A stretch of DNA of 64,000 nucleotides from Acanthochromis polyacanthus (GCF_021347895.1 NC_067116.1:41983628-42047627), one strand, 5' to 3'; positions 48,590-60,767 are shown, counted from the stretch's first letter. A program made the numbers and translations. The notes: a model not told the origin generated them from the letters alone.

Positions 48590-49440
48590 CTTGCTTTGGA
48601 GACACTCATGTGGATCCTGCTGCTTTCTGATGCTGCAGGTATCTGATAAACTCAGAGGAAAGACTCCTAAACAGCTGCAAGCAACAAACTAAATTGTGAC
48701 TCTATATAACAGATCATCTGTCTGACATAAAGAAACTACACCCGTGACCTGACATTTGATTCAGACCTGGACTGATCCTCCTGTCTCCATGTTGGTGAAA
48801 AAATTATAATTTCAAGTAACTAATTATTAAAGCAAGTTGAAACAAATGTATTAAGTTCGCTTGCTTTGGAGACACTAAAGTGGATTTTGTTGCTATCTGA
48901 TGCTACAGATTTGTAATGAACTTAGAGGAAAGACTCCTTAACAGCTGGAAGCAACAAACTGTAACTGTGTGTGACAGCTCACCTGTCTGACATCAAGAAA
49001 ACTACACAGTGTGACCTGCAATGTGATTCTAATCTGGACTGATCCTGTCTCCATGTCAGGGATAATTCATCATTTCAAGTAATTACTGAGTTAATGGCGC
49101 TGTTGTGTGAAAATCTGTGCAGCTCTCCACCTTGAAGACGCTCACATGGATCCTGCTGCTGTCTGATGTTGCAGATATTAAATAAATTCAGAGGAAAGAT
49201 TCCTAAACAGCTGGAAGCAACAAACTAAATTGCAGACTTGTTACAGCCCACCTGTCTGGTGCATGAGTAACTGCACACAGTGCGATTTGTTGACTCTGAT
49301 CTGGACTGATCCATGTCTCCATGCGGGTGATAACTTATCATTTCCTGTAATAATTAATGAAGTTGTGCACAAATGCATGCAGCTCTCTGCCTTGGAGACA
49401 CTCATGTGGATTCTGGTGCAGGTATAATCAGAGGAAAGTG
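48590..49440. repeat. Tandem array, units of about 268 bp, about 3.3 copies
   Basis: 'ttggagacactcatgtggatcctgctgctttctgatgctgcag' occurs in varied form at about 48595, 48866, 49131 and 49393. Each is followed by 'cagaggaaagactcctaaacagctggaagcaacaaact', 'cacctgtctgacat' and 'ctggactgatcc'. The fourth copy is truncated. The array lies about 570 bp downstream (in transcription) of exon 50010-50054. Confidence 0.92.
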
Positions 49441-50009
49441 TGCTTGGAGTAATAACAGTGCTGAAATGGGTTTCCAATAATCATTTCATACAACTCAAAG
49501 TGCTGCTCCTTGCTTGTGTCTATCTATTAATGTGATTTGTTGCACTGCAGATTGGTGTTTTACGGAAATGTGCGCGTTCAGATAAAAAGCTGACATGTTC
49601 GGTTCCGGTCAGATTAATAGAAATGAGTCAGAAAAAGTTCTGTTGAGAGGAATACTTACTAGTGTGTTGACTCATCTTTAGAGTACATTTTGAAGTTATT
49701 GTGGAGGTGGTGTCGCTTCAGACAGCATTGCATTGTCCAGCCTCACATTCTGTTAATAATTTGCCTCCCTTTATTTATTTACATTCATGCACATCCCTTA
49801 ATGGAAATAGAAAAGCTACAAGAGGACCGGAACAAGAAAATACAAAACCCTCCCACACGAAATGAGTCACCTGCATGTAATGGCCGTGTGTGTAAAATAA
49901 CGCTTTCTCCTGTTTAATAGATGCTGCATCGACGCACAAACGCACAGCCCTCCACCTAAACCAGCGACAATCCGACAACGCCAAGAAACCCAAAAGTATT
50001 GCTTCTTAC

Positions 50010-50054
50010 CTGCTTATGCATCTCAATGTTGAGACCGTAGGACATTTCGTAGTA
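50010..50054 (-). CDS. tle2: TLE2-like exon, Q domain (YYEMSYGLNIEMHKQ), probably exon 4
   Basis: Read on the minus strand, 45 bases give 15 codons, YYEMSYGLNIEMHKQ. This block is almost invariant across vertebrate TLE1-4 and lies in the Q domain, the coiled-coil part that forms the tetramer and meets TCF/LEF partners. The acceptor is CCACAG directly before TAC and the donor is CAG followed by GTAAGAAG. Both ends are phase 0, so it joins the next exon at 16612 in frame. No reading frame matching the expected preceding exon (a LKLECEKLASEK-type segment) was found between 50055 and 64000, so that exon probably lies beyond the right edge. The following intron is 33.4 kb, by far the longest seen here. 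Family identity is very secure; the exon number is inferred from the usual TLE layout. Confidence 0.95.
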
Positions 50055-51094
50055 CTGTGGAGAACAAACACAAATGACAGGAGCTTCGTTAGCATTTTTA
50101 TTCACAGCGCACATTAACATTCAGTCTTACACAATATCTCCCATTGAACATCTGTTGCTCAGCACAGACGCATATGTTGCCGTTTGTCACTGTGGTTTTA
50201 ATGAAAGAAATAAAAAGAGTGAAAGATGGAGAGAAGAAGACAGTGTGTGTGTGTGTGTGAGTCTGTGTATAGGTAATGAGGTATTTATGTCTCAGTGTGA
50301 GTCATGTGCGATCACTGTCTCAGCATGTGTGTGTTTGTGTGTGTCGGGGGGCCATTTGCGTCTGTGCACGGCAGCCAAATGAGCAGGACTTGGTGCGGTT
50401 CCTGTGTGTTGTTCTTGTTGTGTTTGTGGGTCTACAGACACCTATGCATGGTATCAGAATAATGAGACCGCTCAGCTTCATGTGTCTGCGCACAAAAAAA
50501 CCTTCTTTCACATCTAATATTAACATGAAATCTCTATCTGGAAGTTATTAGTGACAACGCAGAGTAAATGCACATAAAACGCAGCGTGACTGGAAGGTTA
50601 TCGCCACATCTGAAGGCTCATATTGTGACCACAGCTGAGTTCGGGTGTAAAAATCGAGTCTATATAATGTCGTCACATTCTTAACAGAAGAAAAAAATAA
50701 CACCAGACAACCTGACAAGTCATTTAGCTCCCCTTTTTACCGCTATCTGCCAAATTCACCACGCACACGCAAGCGCTTTTCTGGGCAGAAGAAAATAATT
50801 ACATCACAACGCAGCATCGCTTCACCTGATGCAGGACACTTTATCCAGATAAAAGCTTAAACAATCAAACTGATAAATCCATAAGTTAAAAAAATTAGCC
50901 ACCAAGCATTTCAAGAACTCGTTCTAAAAGCCATTTTTAAGAAAAAAAATGACACAGCTTCACTGGTTCTGCATCTCAAACATGAATTTTTACACTTTTT
51001 TGTCATGAATATCTTTGGGTTATGAAGTGTTGGGATAAATAAAACATGCTAACTTGTCCAAACTATTCAAAAAAGTATTACTAAATCGGGATTT
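50055..51094. other. Intron 3, proximal part: TG-rich patch, no gene
   Basis: TG-rich sequence at about 50243-50345 produces Val/Cys-rich frames. No TLE exon is seen upstream of the 50054 acceptor within this stretch. Confidence 0.55.
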
Positions 51095-52330
51095 GCATTG
51101 TTTTACTGCATCTTATAGATGAAATGGTTAAGATAAGATGAAATAAGACGAGATAATCCTTCATTAATCCCACAGCAGGGAAATTTCCAGCGTAACAAAG
51201 TGGATAGTGCGATAACATAAGAAGCATTTGCAACAATAATAAAGTATTTTAAAACATAAAGTAAAGTTTTTGATATTATAAAGATATGCAGAAAACTAGA
51301 TATTGCACAGATTCCTCCAAATGTGTAGAAAAAAAGCAATACTCTGCAAGCAGAAAATACGGATATTACAGAGAATCTTCCACATGTAGAAAGTAATGAC
51401 ATTATACAGTCTTCTAAATGTACAAGTACGAATGCACTGAGGTTGCACCAGAGAGAGAAATGACAACTGATTAATTTTAAAAAAGATAGTTAAGTTCAGG
51501 TTAAGTTCTCTTAAGGTTAAGTTCGGGTTAAATTAGGTTAAGTTTCGGTCGAGTTAAGATGCTGCTGTTTTGAGATTGTTTTACTACATTTTATAGAGCA
51601 AATGATCAAGATGACATAAGATTATTCTTCACTAATTTCCCAACGGGGAAATTTGCAATATTACAGCAGCAACACAAAGAGTGCAGAAACATAGGGAACA
51701 TCGGTGAAAACAAATGGATTTTAAAGTATAAAGTGCTGTAGATGTTGCACAAAGCATGTGTTAACGTTATGATGAATCTTCTAAATGTACAAAGTATTCA
51801 TCATCACGGGTTTGAATGCACTGATGTTGCCTCAAAGAGATGACAACAGATTTTTTATTTTATATATATATTATAGTTAAATAAAGTTAAAATGAGGCCA
51901 AGTTAGGTTAAGTTAGGTAAAGTTAAAATAAGGTTAGGTTAGATTAGTTTAAGTTAGATTAAATTAAATTAGATCAGGTTAAGTTAGCCTAAGTTAAGTT
52001 AAGCTAAGCTAGCACAATGCCTTTTTGAGATTGCCATTGTTTTACCACATTATCTAGAGCAAATAATTGAACATTATCCTTCAGCAATCTCACAACTGGG
52101 AAATCTGCAAAATCACAGCAGCAAAACAGTGCAAAAAAAGGGGGGGGTAATCCAAGAAAAATAAAGTTGAACAAATTGTTGCTATTGTACACATGCAGAT
52201 ATGCAGAAAAGTAGATATTGCACAGACTCTTGTACATGGTTTAACATTCTACAGTCTTATAGATGTACAAAATATTCATAATGCGGGTTTGACTGCACTG
52301 ATGTTGCATCAGAGACAGATATGATTAATT
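51095..52330. repeat. Tandem array, units of about 460-480 bp, three copies
   Basis: 'ttttactgcatcttatagatgaaatgg', 'ttttactacattttatagagcaaatg' and 'ttttaccacattatctagagcaaat' mark the starts near 51098, 51578 and 52030. Each is followed by 'ccttcattaatcccacagcagggaaatttcc', 'cagcagcaacacaaagagtgc', 'gatattgcacaga' and 'gaatgcactgatgttgc'. Between units lie short runs of AAGTTAGGTT (51480-51550 and 51880-52010). The 'ccttcattaatccc..ggggaaatt' part is a common fish retroelement tail and also occurs at 56905-56960. Confidence 0.9.
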
Positions 52331-52639
52331 AAAAAAAATCAGCAGACTGATTATTATGGAAACAATCACCCCTATCCTGATACTGTATCCACATCACGTG
52401 TTAATATGAGCTGTAAAGGAGGTCACCAACACAGCATGTCTGAATGTGTGTACCCCTTTGTACATTTGACACGAAACAAACACACCTATATGTGTGTGTC
52501 TGTGTGCTCAATGCGACCACCTCTGCACACGTGTCCTTCCTTTTCTTCTGTGTGTACATCAGTAATGTTTTGTGATGGTGTTGGCGGCGAGTGGCGAGCA
52601 GACAGCGAGGATCCGTCACGGTGACAAAGGCATCCTCTG

Positions 52640-53110
52640 CTGCTGGATGAGCAGCGCTCTGACTGATGAGAGTGAGACATGGCTCTCTCTCTCTCTCCCT
52701 GTATTCTCTTGCTCATTTTCACTCGATCGCTCTCCTCTCTCCATTTACTCGCCGCCTCATTCAGTCCCTCCCTTTCACTCCAATCTCTATCTTTCAGAGC
52801 TTGTCAGTCCGTCTTTTTCCTTCTCCCCTCTCCTCTCTCTTGTTATTCCCTTCCTTCTTTTTCTAGCTGTCAGGCATTCTCTTGCTCTTCGTTTCACTCT
52901 ATTTTTCCATTTCTTGTCTCATTTTACTCCCTTGCTATCTTTGTCTATGTGCCTCTACCCTAGTATGCACCTATCTATCTAAATTCAAATTCGCTTTTAT
53001 TGTCACGGACGTAATTAGGTGCAACAGTGCCACTGTATGAGGTTTCCTAACAAAAGAAAGAGAAGTACAACAACACCCTGCTCTATGCAACATTACATGC
53101 AAAATACAGA
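52640..53110. repeat. CT-rich block and retroelement-tail-like sequence
   Basis: CT-rich plus strand at 52685-52960. At 52982-53005 'aattcaaattcgcttttattgtcac' resembles the inverted tail (GTGACAATAAAAGCG) of a fish SINE or LINE. No further part is identified. Confidence 0.55.
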
Positions 53111-53543
53111 AGATCAAAACAGAGGAGGCAGATTTAGAGGAGGCTCAATCCAGTTTCATGTGCTGTATCACTGGTTTTCCCTCAGGCTGTGACATGCTCT
53201 GACATATTTTGCTGCTTCAGTGGCAATGTCAGTTTTTTTTTCCCCCCTGCAAGTATATATTAAATTTTAGTCTGGGAGAGTGTGTGGAATTCTTGGCATT
53301 TGAGCTTTGGTTTAGAAACAGAACAACACAAGAAGGAGAGCAAAAGAACTATGTGTCCACCTGTAATCCATATTATATGCCGTATGAAGTGACTCTTCTT
53401 TCAGAAACCTTTCGTAAAACAGTGATTTTAATGGTAAAGTGTACAGATATTTAATTTGGGAAAAGATAACACCGTTTGTTGATGGATATTCTTAAGTTAA
53501 AGGTGTCAGAACTGGTAGAAAAGCTCAGATTGATGCCTGTAGT

Positions 53544-54095
53544 TAGCCTAGCCGCGCTAGACCCATGCTCTGAAGACACAAGGGTCTAGGCACGCTCGAC
53601 AGGGAGGGAGGCGGGCTAAAAGGTGTCTTTCAAATCACTCTGCAGCAATTGGGTAGGTATACAACCAATCAGCACAATGAATAGGCTCCTAGAGCGCCAG
53701 AAATCAGAGGATGCGGTAGTTCGGTGAAGCCTTATTTATACAGTCAATGGGTGAAGCTCAAGTATATTACAGACATGTTAACAGAAAGATTATTCAGAGT
53801 CGGTGCTAATGGAGCTCAACGACTGTTGTCGTTTTTGTTGTCGACCCTGGCAGAGAATTAAATTCGTTGCCGTGGGTTGTCTAGCGCGGCTAGGCTAGTT
53901 GTTTCCGGTTGTTTCTGTCAGAATCGTCACGCCTCTGTCGTCACTTAGTTACGCCCGCCTTCTGACTCTACACTTCATGGTGATTCGTCGGCCAGTTTTA
54001 GGAGCATCCAGCCTCGAGCCTTATGGAGGGTAACTAGACCCACCCTGGCAGAGAATTAAATTCGTTGCCGTGGGTTGTCTAGCGCGGCTAGGCTA
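53544..54095. mobile_element. 552-bp TIR element with 9-bp target duplication and duplicated right end
   Basis: The left end is TAGCCTAGCCGCGCTAGAC and the right end its exact inverse (54077-54095). GCCTGTAGT at 53535-53543 recurs at 54096-54104, a clean 9-bp target duplication. The last 55 bp also occur identically at 53844-53898, so the right terminus is present twice. No transposase frame is seen, so the element is non-autonomous. A 9-bp duplication is typical of Mutator-like families, but 8 bp (hAT-like) cannot be excluded because the boundary base is ambiguous. Confidence 0.88.
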
Positions 54096-54104
54096 GCCTG
54101 TAGT

Positions 54105-55480
54105 GGCTGTGTGAGTCCATTTGTGAGGAGCAATGGTGGACAATCATCGTGAAACTTCTTTAAAATGACTGGTAATGGGTAAAAAGTTTGTCTCTCTGGT
54201 AGAATAAACCACAATCATTGTTGGTTTCCTTTAAAACAAAACTAGGGATATTTATCAAACCACAGTAATAAGTAAATTTTTTCAGTAAGATGATCAATAA
54301 GCTCCGTTTGGTATTTCAAAGACTAAGTTGTGCTGCATGTTCTGTCTCACCACCATAAAATATTCATACAAACTCTGTTTCTCTGACTAAATGTAGATGT
54401 TGGCAGTGGTGGAACAACTACCTCAACTGTTTTCTTAACTACAGCTATTAATAGCTCTCAGTAAAAATAGTGTCAGAAAGTCCTGCAATTAACTGTCTAC
54501 TTAAAAGCAAAGAATAAAAAAGGTTTAATCAGCACAATGCTTTCAAATTTACTCATTATTTGTTCAAGATGGAGCTTTTAATCCGTATATAATGTATTTT
54601 ACGGCATTTTGAGAGTAAAACCTGTAATGTATCAGTCCCATCATTGCAATTTTAATGTCTATAAAATCACTAATCAAAAAAGAGCTTTCTTTTCCTGCAA
54701 ATAATTACTGCATTTGCTTTATATTTCAATTATTATACTATAGCATATAATAGTGATATGTTTAAGAAAAAACAATGCCAGCAACCTTAATTCTGCTCTT
54801 AATTTTCTTTGCTTTTTTTCCTTCAAATACATCAAATGTACTGAAACAAGTAGCGCTTTTGCTTTTTTTTTGTATTTAAATGGCTGGGCAATCATGCACA
54901 ATAACACCATAGTCAGCAAATCATTTGTCAGTAGTTATGGAAGGGGGGGTTTGTGTACTGAACTAGACCGAGAAATACACGTGATAATGTTAGAAGACGA
55001 ATTTACTCAAATTATTTGGTATGTATTTTCGATGTTTTTGTTGAGCTGTAGTCCATAATTTCTAAAATTAAGACTGAAAAGGGCTTGGTGGAAAAGTCGA
55101 CATCATCTTTAGAGCGTGAAAACACTCAGATCTGGACAAAATGGACTGAGTCTGTAAAATTATAAGGTCTGATTTCACTTGAACTTCTTCCAACTAAAGA
55201 AAAACAAACAGGCTTGAAACATTTTATTATATGAGCCAAGAATATAATGATAGGAATATTATTGTAATATCCTAATTATCTGAGATGTGTTGTAATAGTG
55301 CTTATGTGTAAATAGAGCAGTTGCAATTCTGTTCTTTTGTTTAGTTTTGTTTTTTGTGTCAGAAAGTTCCCATAAGAGTACAGCATCAATACAAATACCC
55401 ACCCCTATCCATGACCCTGACCTTTACAGAGTCGTGTTTGTTGCCTCGCTGTGACCAAAACCTCCCACGGGGGAGAATGT
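54105..55480. other. Intron 3: AT-rich, unassigned
   Basis: No repeat or gene recognised. Frames at 54719-55058 are AT-rich Lys/Phe/Leu shadows. Confidence 0.5.
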
Positions 55481-55489
55481 GAGCTATTC

Positions 55490-56380
55490 TTCGCCGTGTG
55501 TCGCCACCTTTCTGTCCTGTCACCTTCCTCCTCCTGTGCATTCTCACTCTCTCCTGTCAACACCTTTTTTCTGACTTTCTTGCCAATTATCCTTGCTTTC
55601 ACATTTTTTCACCTCCTTTCCTTTTTGTTCTTCTCCATCTGCTGGATCGTTTTTTGTCTCCGTCCTCTACCGTCTCATTTTTCTTTTCTTTCCCCTTTTA
55701 GTCATTTCTATTAATCATCTTTCTTCCTTTATGCTCTCCCTCTCTCTCGCTAGCCATTTTGGCTCCCTTGCTTTGTATATTTGTTCTCTCTCGTCCTTGT
55801 CGAGTGCCGTATCTATATTTTCTACTCCTCGTGTCGAGCTCACCTCCGCTGTGTATTTAGCTCTTCTTTCTTTCTGTTTCTTTCATGGACAGACTTTAAA
55901 ATAATTTTTAAAAAAAAGATGTTTTCATGCACACATAAAACAGGCCCAATCTTGGAATCTCTTTCACATGTAAAGAAGCACTCGAGCAAACACACACCTG
56001 AAAGCAGACACACACACACGTGCATTAAAAAGGACCCACAAATAAACATACTTGAGTAGCTCTTTGTGTTTCCATGTCTGCCTTTCCTGCAGCCCTCTTA
56101 ACATGAAAGACATGTGACATCTCTCTTTGTTCTCTCTGGTTCTCTCCATCGCTCATCAGCCTCTCTCTTCACCTCTCCATCATTACACCTCTCCTCGGCC
56201 CTCCCCATCTTTTTAACTCGATCCCGGTCTGTCTCTCCTTATTAATTCTCCCTCCATCGCCGCCATCAGCCTCTCCACCTCTCTGTCATTACTCTCCGTT
56301 TCTCTTTTTTTATTCCCTCTCCTCGCCTCCTCTTTCATTCCCATCCTCTTCTCACAGCATCCTCTTTTCATGTCCCTCTA
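55490..56380. repeat. Long polypyrimidine block
   Basis: Mostly C and T on the plus strand, broken by an A-rich and CA-rich stretch at 55895-56040. Frames in it are Ser/Leu/Phe-rich and not credible genes. Confidence 0.8.
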
Positions 56381-56456
56381 CACGAACAGCTGAGTGCTTT
56401 AACCAGGGCCACTGCGTTTTTAATGCAGCCTTACAAGTAACTAACAACGTGACTCA

Positions 56457-56690
56457 CTTCAGCAGAAAGCAGAATTTCAATCGGGAAGAAAAATGAAGCA
56501 GTTGACTGTACAGTTGTATGCAATTTTTCAAAAAATTTGTACATTTTTTTTTGCTGATTTTACTAGATATTATCTGGACTTTACCAAAACAGGGACATTC
56601 TGCTTTCTGCTTATTTCAGCAGAAAGCAGAATTTCGCTCTCGGTGAAAAATGAAGCAGCTGTCTGCATAGTTGTGTGCAAAAAGTTTGGG
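56457..56690. repeat. Tandem duplication, unit of about 158 bp, two copies
   Basis: 'tcagcagaaagcagaatttc' at 56459 and 56617 are each followed by 'aaaaatgaagcag..tg..ct..a.agttgt.tgca'. The second copy is partial. Confidence 0.85.
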
Positions 56691-56889
56691 GAAATCACAC
56701 ACAGAGTTGATTATTGAGCACAAAAATTAGGGGTGGGGTGGGGGTGGAAATAAGTAATTGCAACCTGTTGCAGCAAACAGTAAGACTCCAAATGCTAATT
56801 CTTTGCTATCGTTTTTAAAACATAAACCTAAAAAAGTAAAAGCTGTGGGCAATCAAAGCTCCACTTAGGCCTAAACTAACTTGGCAATA

Positions 56890-58120
56890 ACAAAGAAGGA
56901 ACAACTTTTATTGATCACATAATGGGGAAATTCCCACTGTTACAACAGCAAAGAAGTGCAAAAAATGAAGGAAAATCAGTGGAAAAATGAAAAAAAAAAC
57001 CATACACAAGTGCTAGTTCTGATTGTCTAAATTCCTCTGGATGGAAATATCAATGGTATGGCACAGAAAGTAGAAATGTAGAAAAACTGTGTTTGCAAAG
57101 GGTTTTTGAATGAAAAAATATTCAAAAATAACAGCAATGAATGTGTTGATTTTGCACCAAAGGCAGGTGAGGAATTATTATTTGAGATCGACAGCTAGAT
57201 AATCGGAGCTTGATAAATCCTCAGACACCTCAAATCCTGCATTAAGATTCAACAACTGACAGACGCACCACAAATGAAGCTAACTGATGCCTTCAAGGTG
57301 AAAGACGGCAGCAACAAGATGGCAAAGCGCCTCTTACAGCGAACCCTGTAGAGATTGCACCAAGCTGTTGGAAGTCAGGACAAGATCTGGAAGGCGGAGG
57401 AAACTTCCAGATAAACTGCGAACCTGCTGGGCCGAAAGGCAAAGCCGAACCCCCGGATTCCTGCAGAGGAGCAGCAGGAGGCTCAGCTGACACAGGACTG
57501 GCAGTAAAGCTCCGGTGTTGTGCAGCGCTGATGCACAAACAGGGTCTGAAAGTCACCTGCAAACCTCACCTCAACCAGCCATCATCTGAAGTGTGTAAAT
57601 CAACACCTGGATGAGACGGGGCTGAATGTAAATTTTAGCTCTTGCGCCACAATCATCAAACGTACGTGTGGAGGAAACTAGGAGCGATTTCTGATGAAAA
57701 TAACACCTTGGCAACTGTTGAGGATTGGGGTGGAAATACTCTGCTGGTTTTAGGGGTCTGGAAGCAGCAGCAGTAGGATGGAGGTATGTTTACTCAAGTA
57801 CTGTACTTGGAGAACTTTCTATTTCAATTTTACTCAATCTTATACTTCCACTCTGCTACATTTCAGAAGGAAAGAATTTCTACTCCACTACATGTATTTG
57901 ACATCTGCCGTTGCTAGGTACTTTTACGATGACTGGTTTACACACTGCATATTGTGATTTTTTTTCTTTTTTCTTACAAAAAGCAGTGTGTACTGTAAAT
58001 AATAAAAGAAATAAAAGAAATGAATTTACAACTAAAACTTTAGCGTTTAAAAACCGGAGAAAATCAGTTAAAATAGCTGTAAAATAATCATAATTTTTGC
58101 TGATTTAATTACAGTAAATC
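56890..58120. repeat. Fragment related to the 51-kb array, then unassigned sequence
   Basis: At 56905-57170, 'ttattgatcacataatggggaaattccc', 'acaacagcaaagaagtgcaaaa' and 'gatt..gcaccaaagg' match the 51-52 kb units in order. The remainder to 58120 has no recognised feature. Confidence 0.65.
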
Positions 58121-58280
58121 TAGTAGTAGTAGTAGTAGTTTATTCGGTCAGCAAGGAAAAAATAAACACTGTAACAATTGTGTACTTATGATGGCATCAT
58201 CGTTGTCCACATAAATTATCATCGTCAACATCATCAACAAAATCATCATCAAGATCATCATCTTCATCATCGTCCTGTGA
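58120..58280. repeat. (AGT)n and (ATC)n simple repeats
   Basis: AGT trinucleotides at about 58122-58138 and ATC/TCA-rich sequence at about 58186-58275. Confidence 0.9.
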
Positions 58281-59950
58281 CCGAAGGGTTTAGGCTGAAG
58301 TCAAAACTTATTTTACCTAACCCTTTTCAACCAAAACGAAAAGTTTCTACATTTCGTAGAAGGAAAAAGAAGAAAAGAAAAAAACTAATATTCATCGTTA
58401 TCATTGACAAGATAAGAGGAATCCATTCAAAATCATTTTAGTTACTTTTAGTTTATTATTCCTGAGATTGATATTTTATGGTCACACATTGCATTTGCAA
58501 ACACACACACATATATGGCAGTTTGAAGTATGCTCTACATATGGTAGTGAAAGGTAGTTTCTTGAAGAATTTACTTATTTTCACTCAACAAAATCCATTT
58601 ACTTGCCAAAATGGTGCCCAGAGTTTGGCATAAAACCTGCACAGTACCATAAAAAGAAATTAAATAAAGGTAAAGCCAGAGCAAACGTAAGCAGGTCTGG
58701 GTTCGGCCACAGTAAAAGTTAAGGAGCCCTGACGCTGCCACTGTGTATTTTGAAAACCACTGAACAGAACGGAAAAGGTGTTGAGTTCACTGCTGTCCAG
58801 TTGTGGCTGCGGCTTAATTAAAAACACCGTCACGTCGAGGTATTTCCCAGCTATTAGGACGGATGTTTTTCTTCCGCTGTGCACCTCTGAGGTTTGGGAG
58901 GGAAGAAAGTGGAGAGGAAACTACACCGAATGCTAAAAATACAAATGTTTAACATGGAATGTCGGGTCAGAGCGAGTACAGCGGGCTCACATATGAATGA
59001 GCTACTGTTGTCAGGCTGTAATACCAGAGCAAAATGCAAATATTGTACTGTAAACATTTAAATCTGCTTAAACCTACAAAGTGGTATACTGTTCATTTTA
59101 ATAGTTCATGTGCTTATTAATGCTAAACAGGAGATTTAAAAGCATCACCACTGCATTTATAGCCATTGTAATTGAGTTTATAAGCAAGAAAATGACAGTA
59201 TTTATATAACACCTCATAATACACAGAGATGCATCAACGTGGCTTGCATGTAAAGGTATAACATGCACATTAAATGCAAACTAAACAAACAAACAGTAAG
59301 GACAAGTAGAATAAAGTGCAAAAGCACAACTCAACCCAACAGTAGATGAAGTAAAACGGTTGACTTTAGCTTCATCTCCACTAATAAAATACGTCTTTTT
59401 CCTTCACTACCAGCTGGTCGGGATCAGAAAAAGACACGAACACAGAATGTTTGGATCACATTTAAACATTTCAGGGCCAAAATACAGTTGAAAGCAAAAC
59501 TTTGTGAGTCATCCTTCAAGTAGTAAGTGGATATTTACTGCGTAACGTACATCATATGTGCAGGTCAGGACTTAAACCTGAGTCATTCTGTGTAGAGAGG
59601 ATAAAATAAGGAGAAAAAGCAGCTGGATTTAAAAGATTAGACCTAAATGGGCCGAGAACCACAAGCTACAAGGTCACTTACAGCATCATTTGGTTAAAGT
59701 TACAACTTGCTCCATCTGTAAAATGTTTAACTCTGCAACCAATTGGTGCAAGAAATCCATTTTTAAACTTGGAATATGCAACAATTATTAACTGTGCCTT
59801 GTTGTTATTGCTGTAATTCATATAAATAAATATCAAAACGTGTAGTTCAATCAGTAATGTTGTGCTATGCTTTTGGTAGTGATTCATTGTATGTTTTTTC
59901 AAAATATATGAAAAACTGCGTTGAAAATCCCCATTGAAATGAATGGGAAG
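58281..59950. other. Intron 3: unassigned; one retroelement-tail-like stretch at 59195-59260
   Basis: 'acagtatttatataacacc' at 59198 resembles the 'tatttatatagcacc' tails at 19465 and 60780. No gene is seen. Confidence 0.4.
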
Positions 59951-59984
59951 CTGGCCAAACAAGTGAAAACCCAGCCATCTTTGG

Positions 59985-60725
59985 AGGCCTGTAGCTCTGG
60001 AATGTTTTACAATAAAAACTTCATTCGAAGTTTAAATGGGTCACACGGCTTTGATTGTGATTTGTCTAAATCTGTGTTTTGATATCTTCTACCGTTTTTA
60101 CGCAGTCGCACTTTATAAATTCGGTGTTTTCAATTGGCTAGAGTGGGTCATATGTGTTGGGTTTAACTTCAAAATAAGAGCCTCTCTCAGGTAACTGGTT
60201 TAATACAGAAACAGAACTCTAACATGACTAAGAAGGAAACGTAAGTGTGTGGGCTTTTCAAACTAAAATCCCCTAGTTAGCTGGACAAAGTTACCAGGAT
60301 GCAACAAGGTACACGACACTATCAAAATAATAGCTCTGAGATGTTACAAAAGGTTTACCGGGCTTTTCAAAAATAAAATGTTTAAATTATACCTGATGTA
60401 TAATTATAGCAGGGTATTTCTTAAAGTTTTCATGCAGTCGCAGTTCACGTTTTAAAAATCCAGAATTTTCCTTCAGTTGGAGAGGCTCATATCTGTTGGG
60501 TTAAACTTCAAAATAAGAGTCTCTCCCGCCAGATAGTAGTGGTTTATGATGCTGTCTTTATAAAATAACAAAATTATGAAAGAACAAGTTTCAAAGAAGG
60601 CTAAGGTAAGGAAGTTCACACAAGTGGACTTTTCAAAGTAAAAGTCTATGGTTAGCGGAACACACTTACACTACACTATCAAAGTAAAAGTACTGAAATG
60701 CTACGAAAGATTTACCAGGGATTCT
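59985..60725. repeat. Tandem duplication, unit of about 320 bp, two copies
   Basis: 'cgcagtcgcac' then 'tgttgggtttaacttcaaaataagagcctctc' at 60102-60188 recurs as 'tgcagtcgcag' then 'tgttgggttaaacttcaaaataagagtctctc' at 60432-60525. 'gtgggcttttcaaactaaaatcccctagttagc' and 'actatcaaaataat' follow in both. 'aggtttaccgggcttttcaa' (60350) pairs with 'agatttaccagggattctga' (60708). Confidence 0.82.
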
Positions 60726-60767
60726 GAAATAGCTGCACTAGCTTACTCAAAAATTTTAGACATCTTC

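Larger units (their letters stand above)
1142..50054 (-). other. tle2: Partial TLE2-like Groucho corepressor gene (five internal exons)
   Basis: Five short reading-frame segments with AG/GT borders join into one continuous Groucho/TLE protein segment on the minus strand. The order is 50054-50010, 16612-16550, 11924-11850, 9200-9020 and about 1282-1142. TLE proteins are nuclear corepressors without DNA binding of their own. They tetramerise through the N-terminal Q domain, are recruited by TCF/LEF, Hes, Runx and similar factors, and bind histone tails and peptide motifs through a C-terminal WD40 propeller. The assignment to TLE2 rather than TLE1/3/4 rests on AEIVKRLS, ICAQIIPFL, LSHHAP and GLLALTGAL, which I recall as closer to TLE2. 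Visible introns are about 7.7 kb, 2,649 bp, 4,625 bp and 33,397 bp. Start exon, SP region and WD40 exons are outside the window. The paralogue call is less sure than the family call. Confidence 0.9.

Noticed and set aside
50940..51000. 'ctgcatctcaaacatg' considered as part of the expected upstream TLE exon (LKLECEKLASEK...QRHYVM)
   Set aside because: The surrounding bases do not continue in the TLE frame and there are no suitable splice sites.
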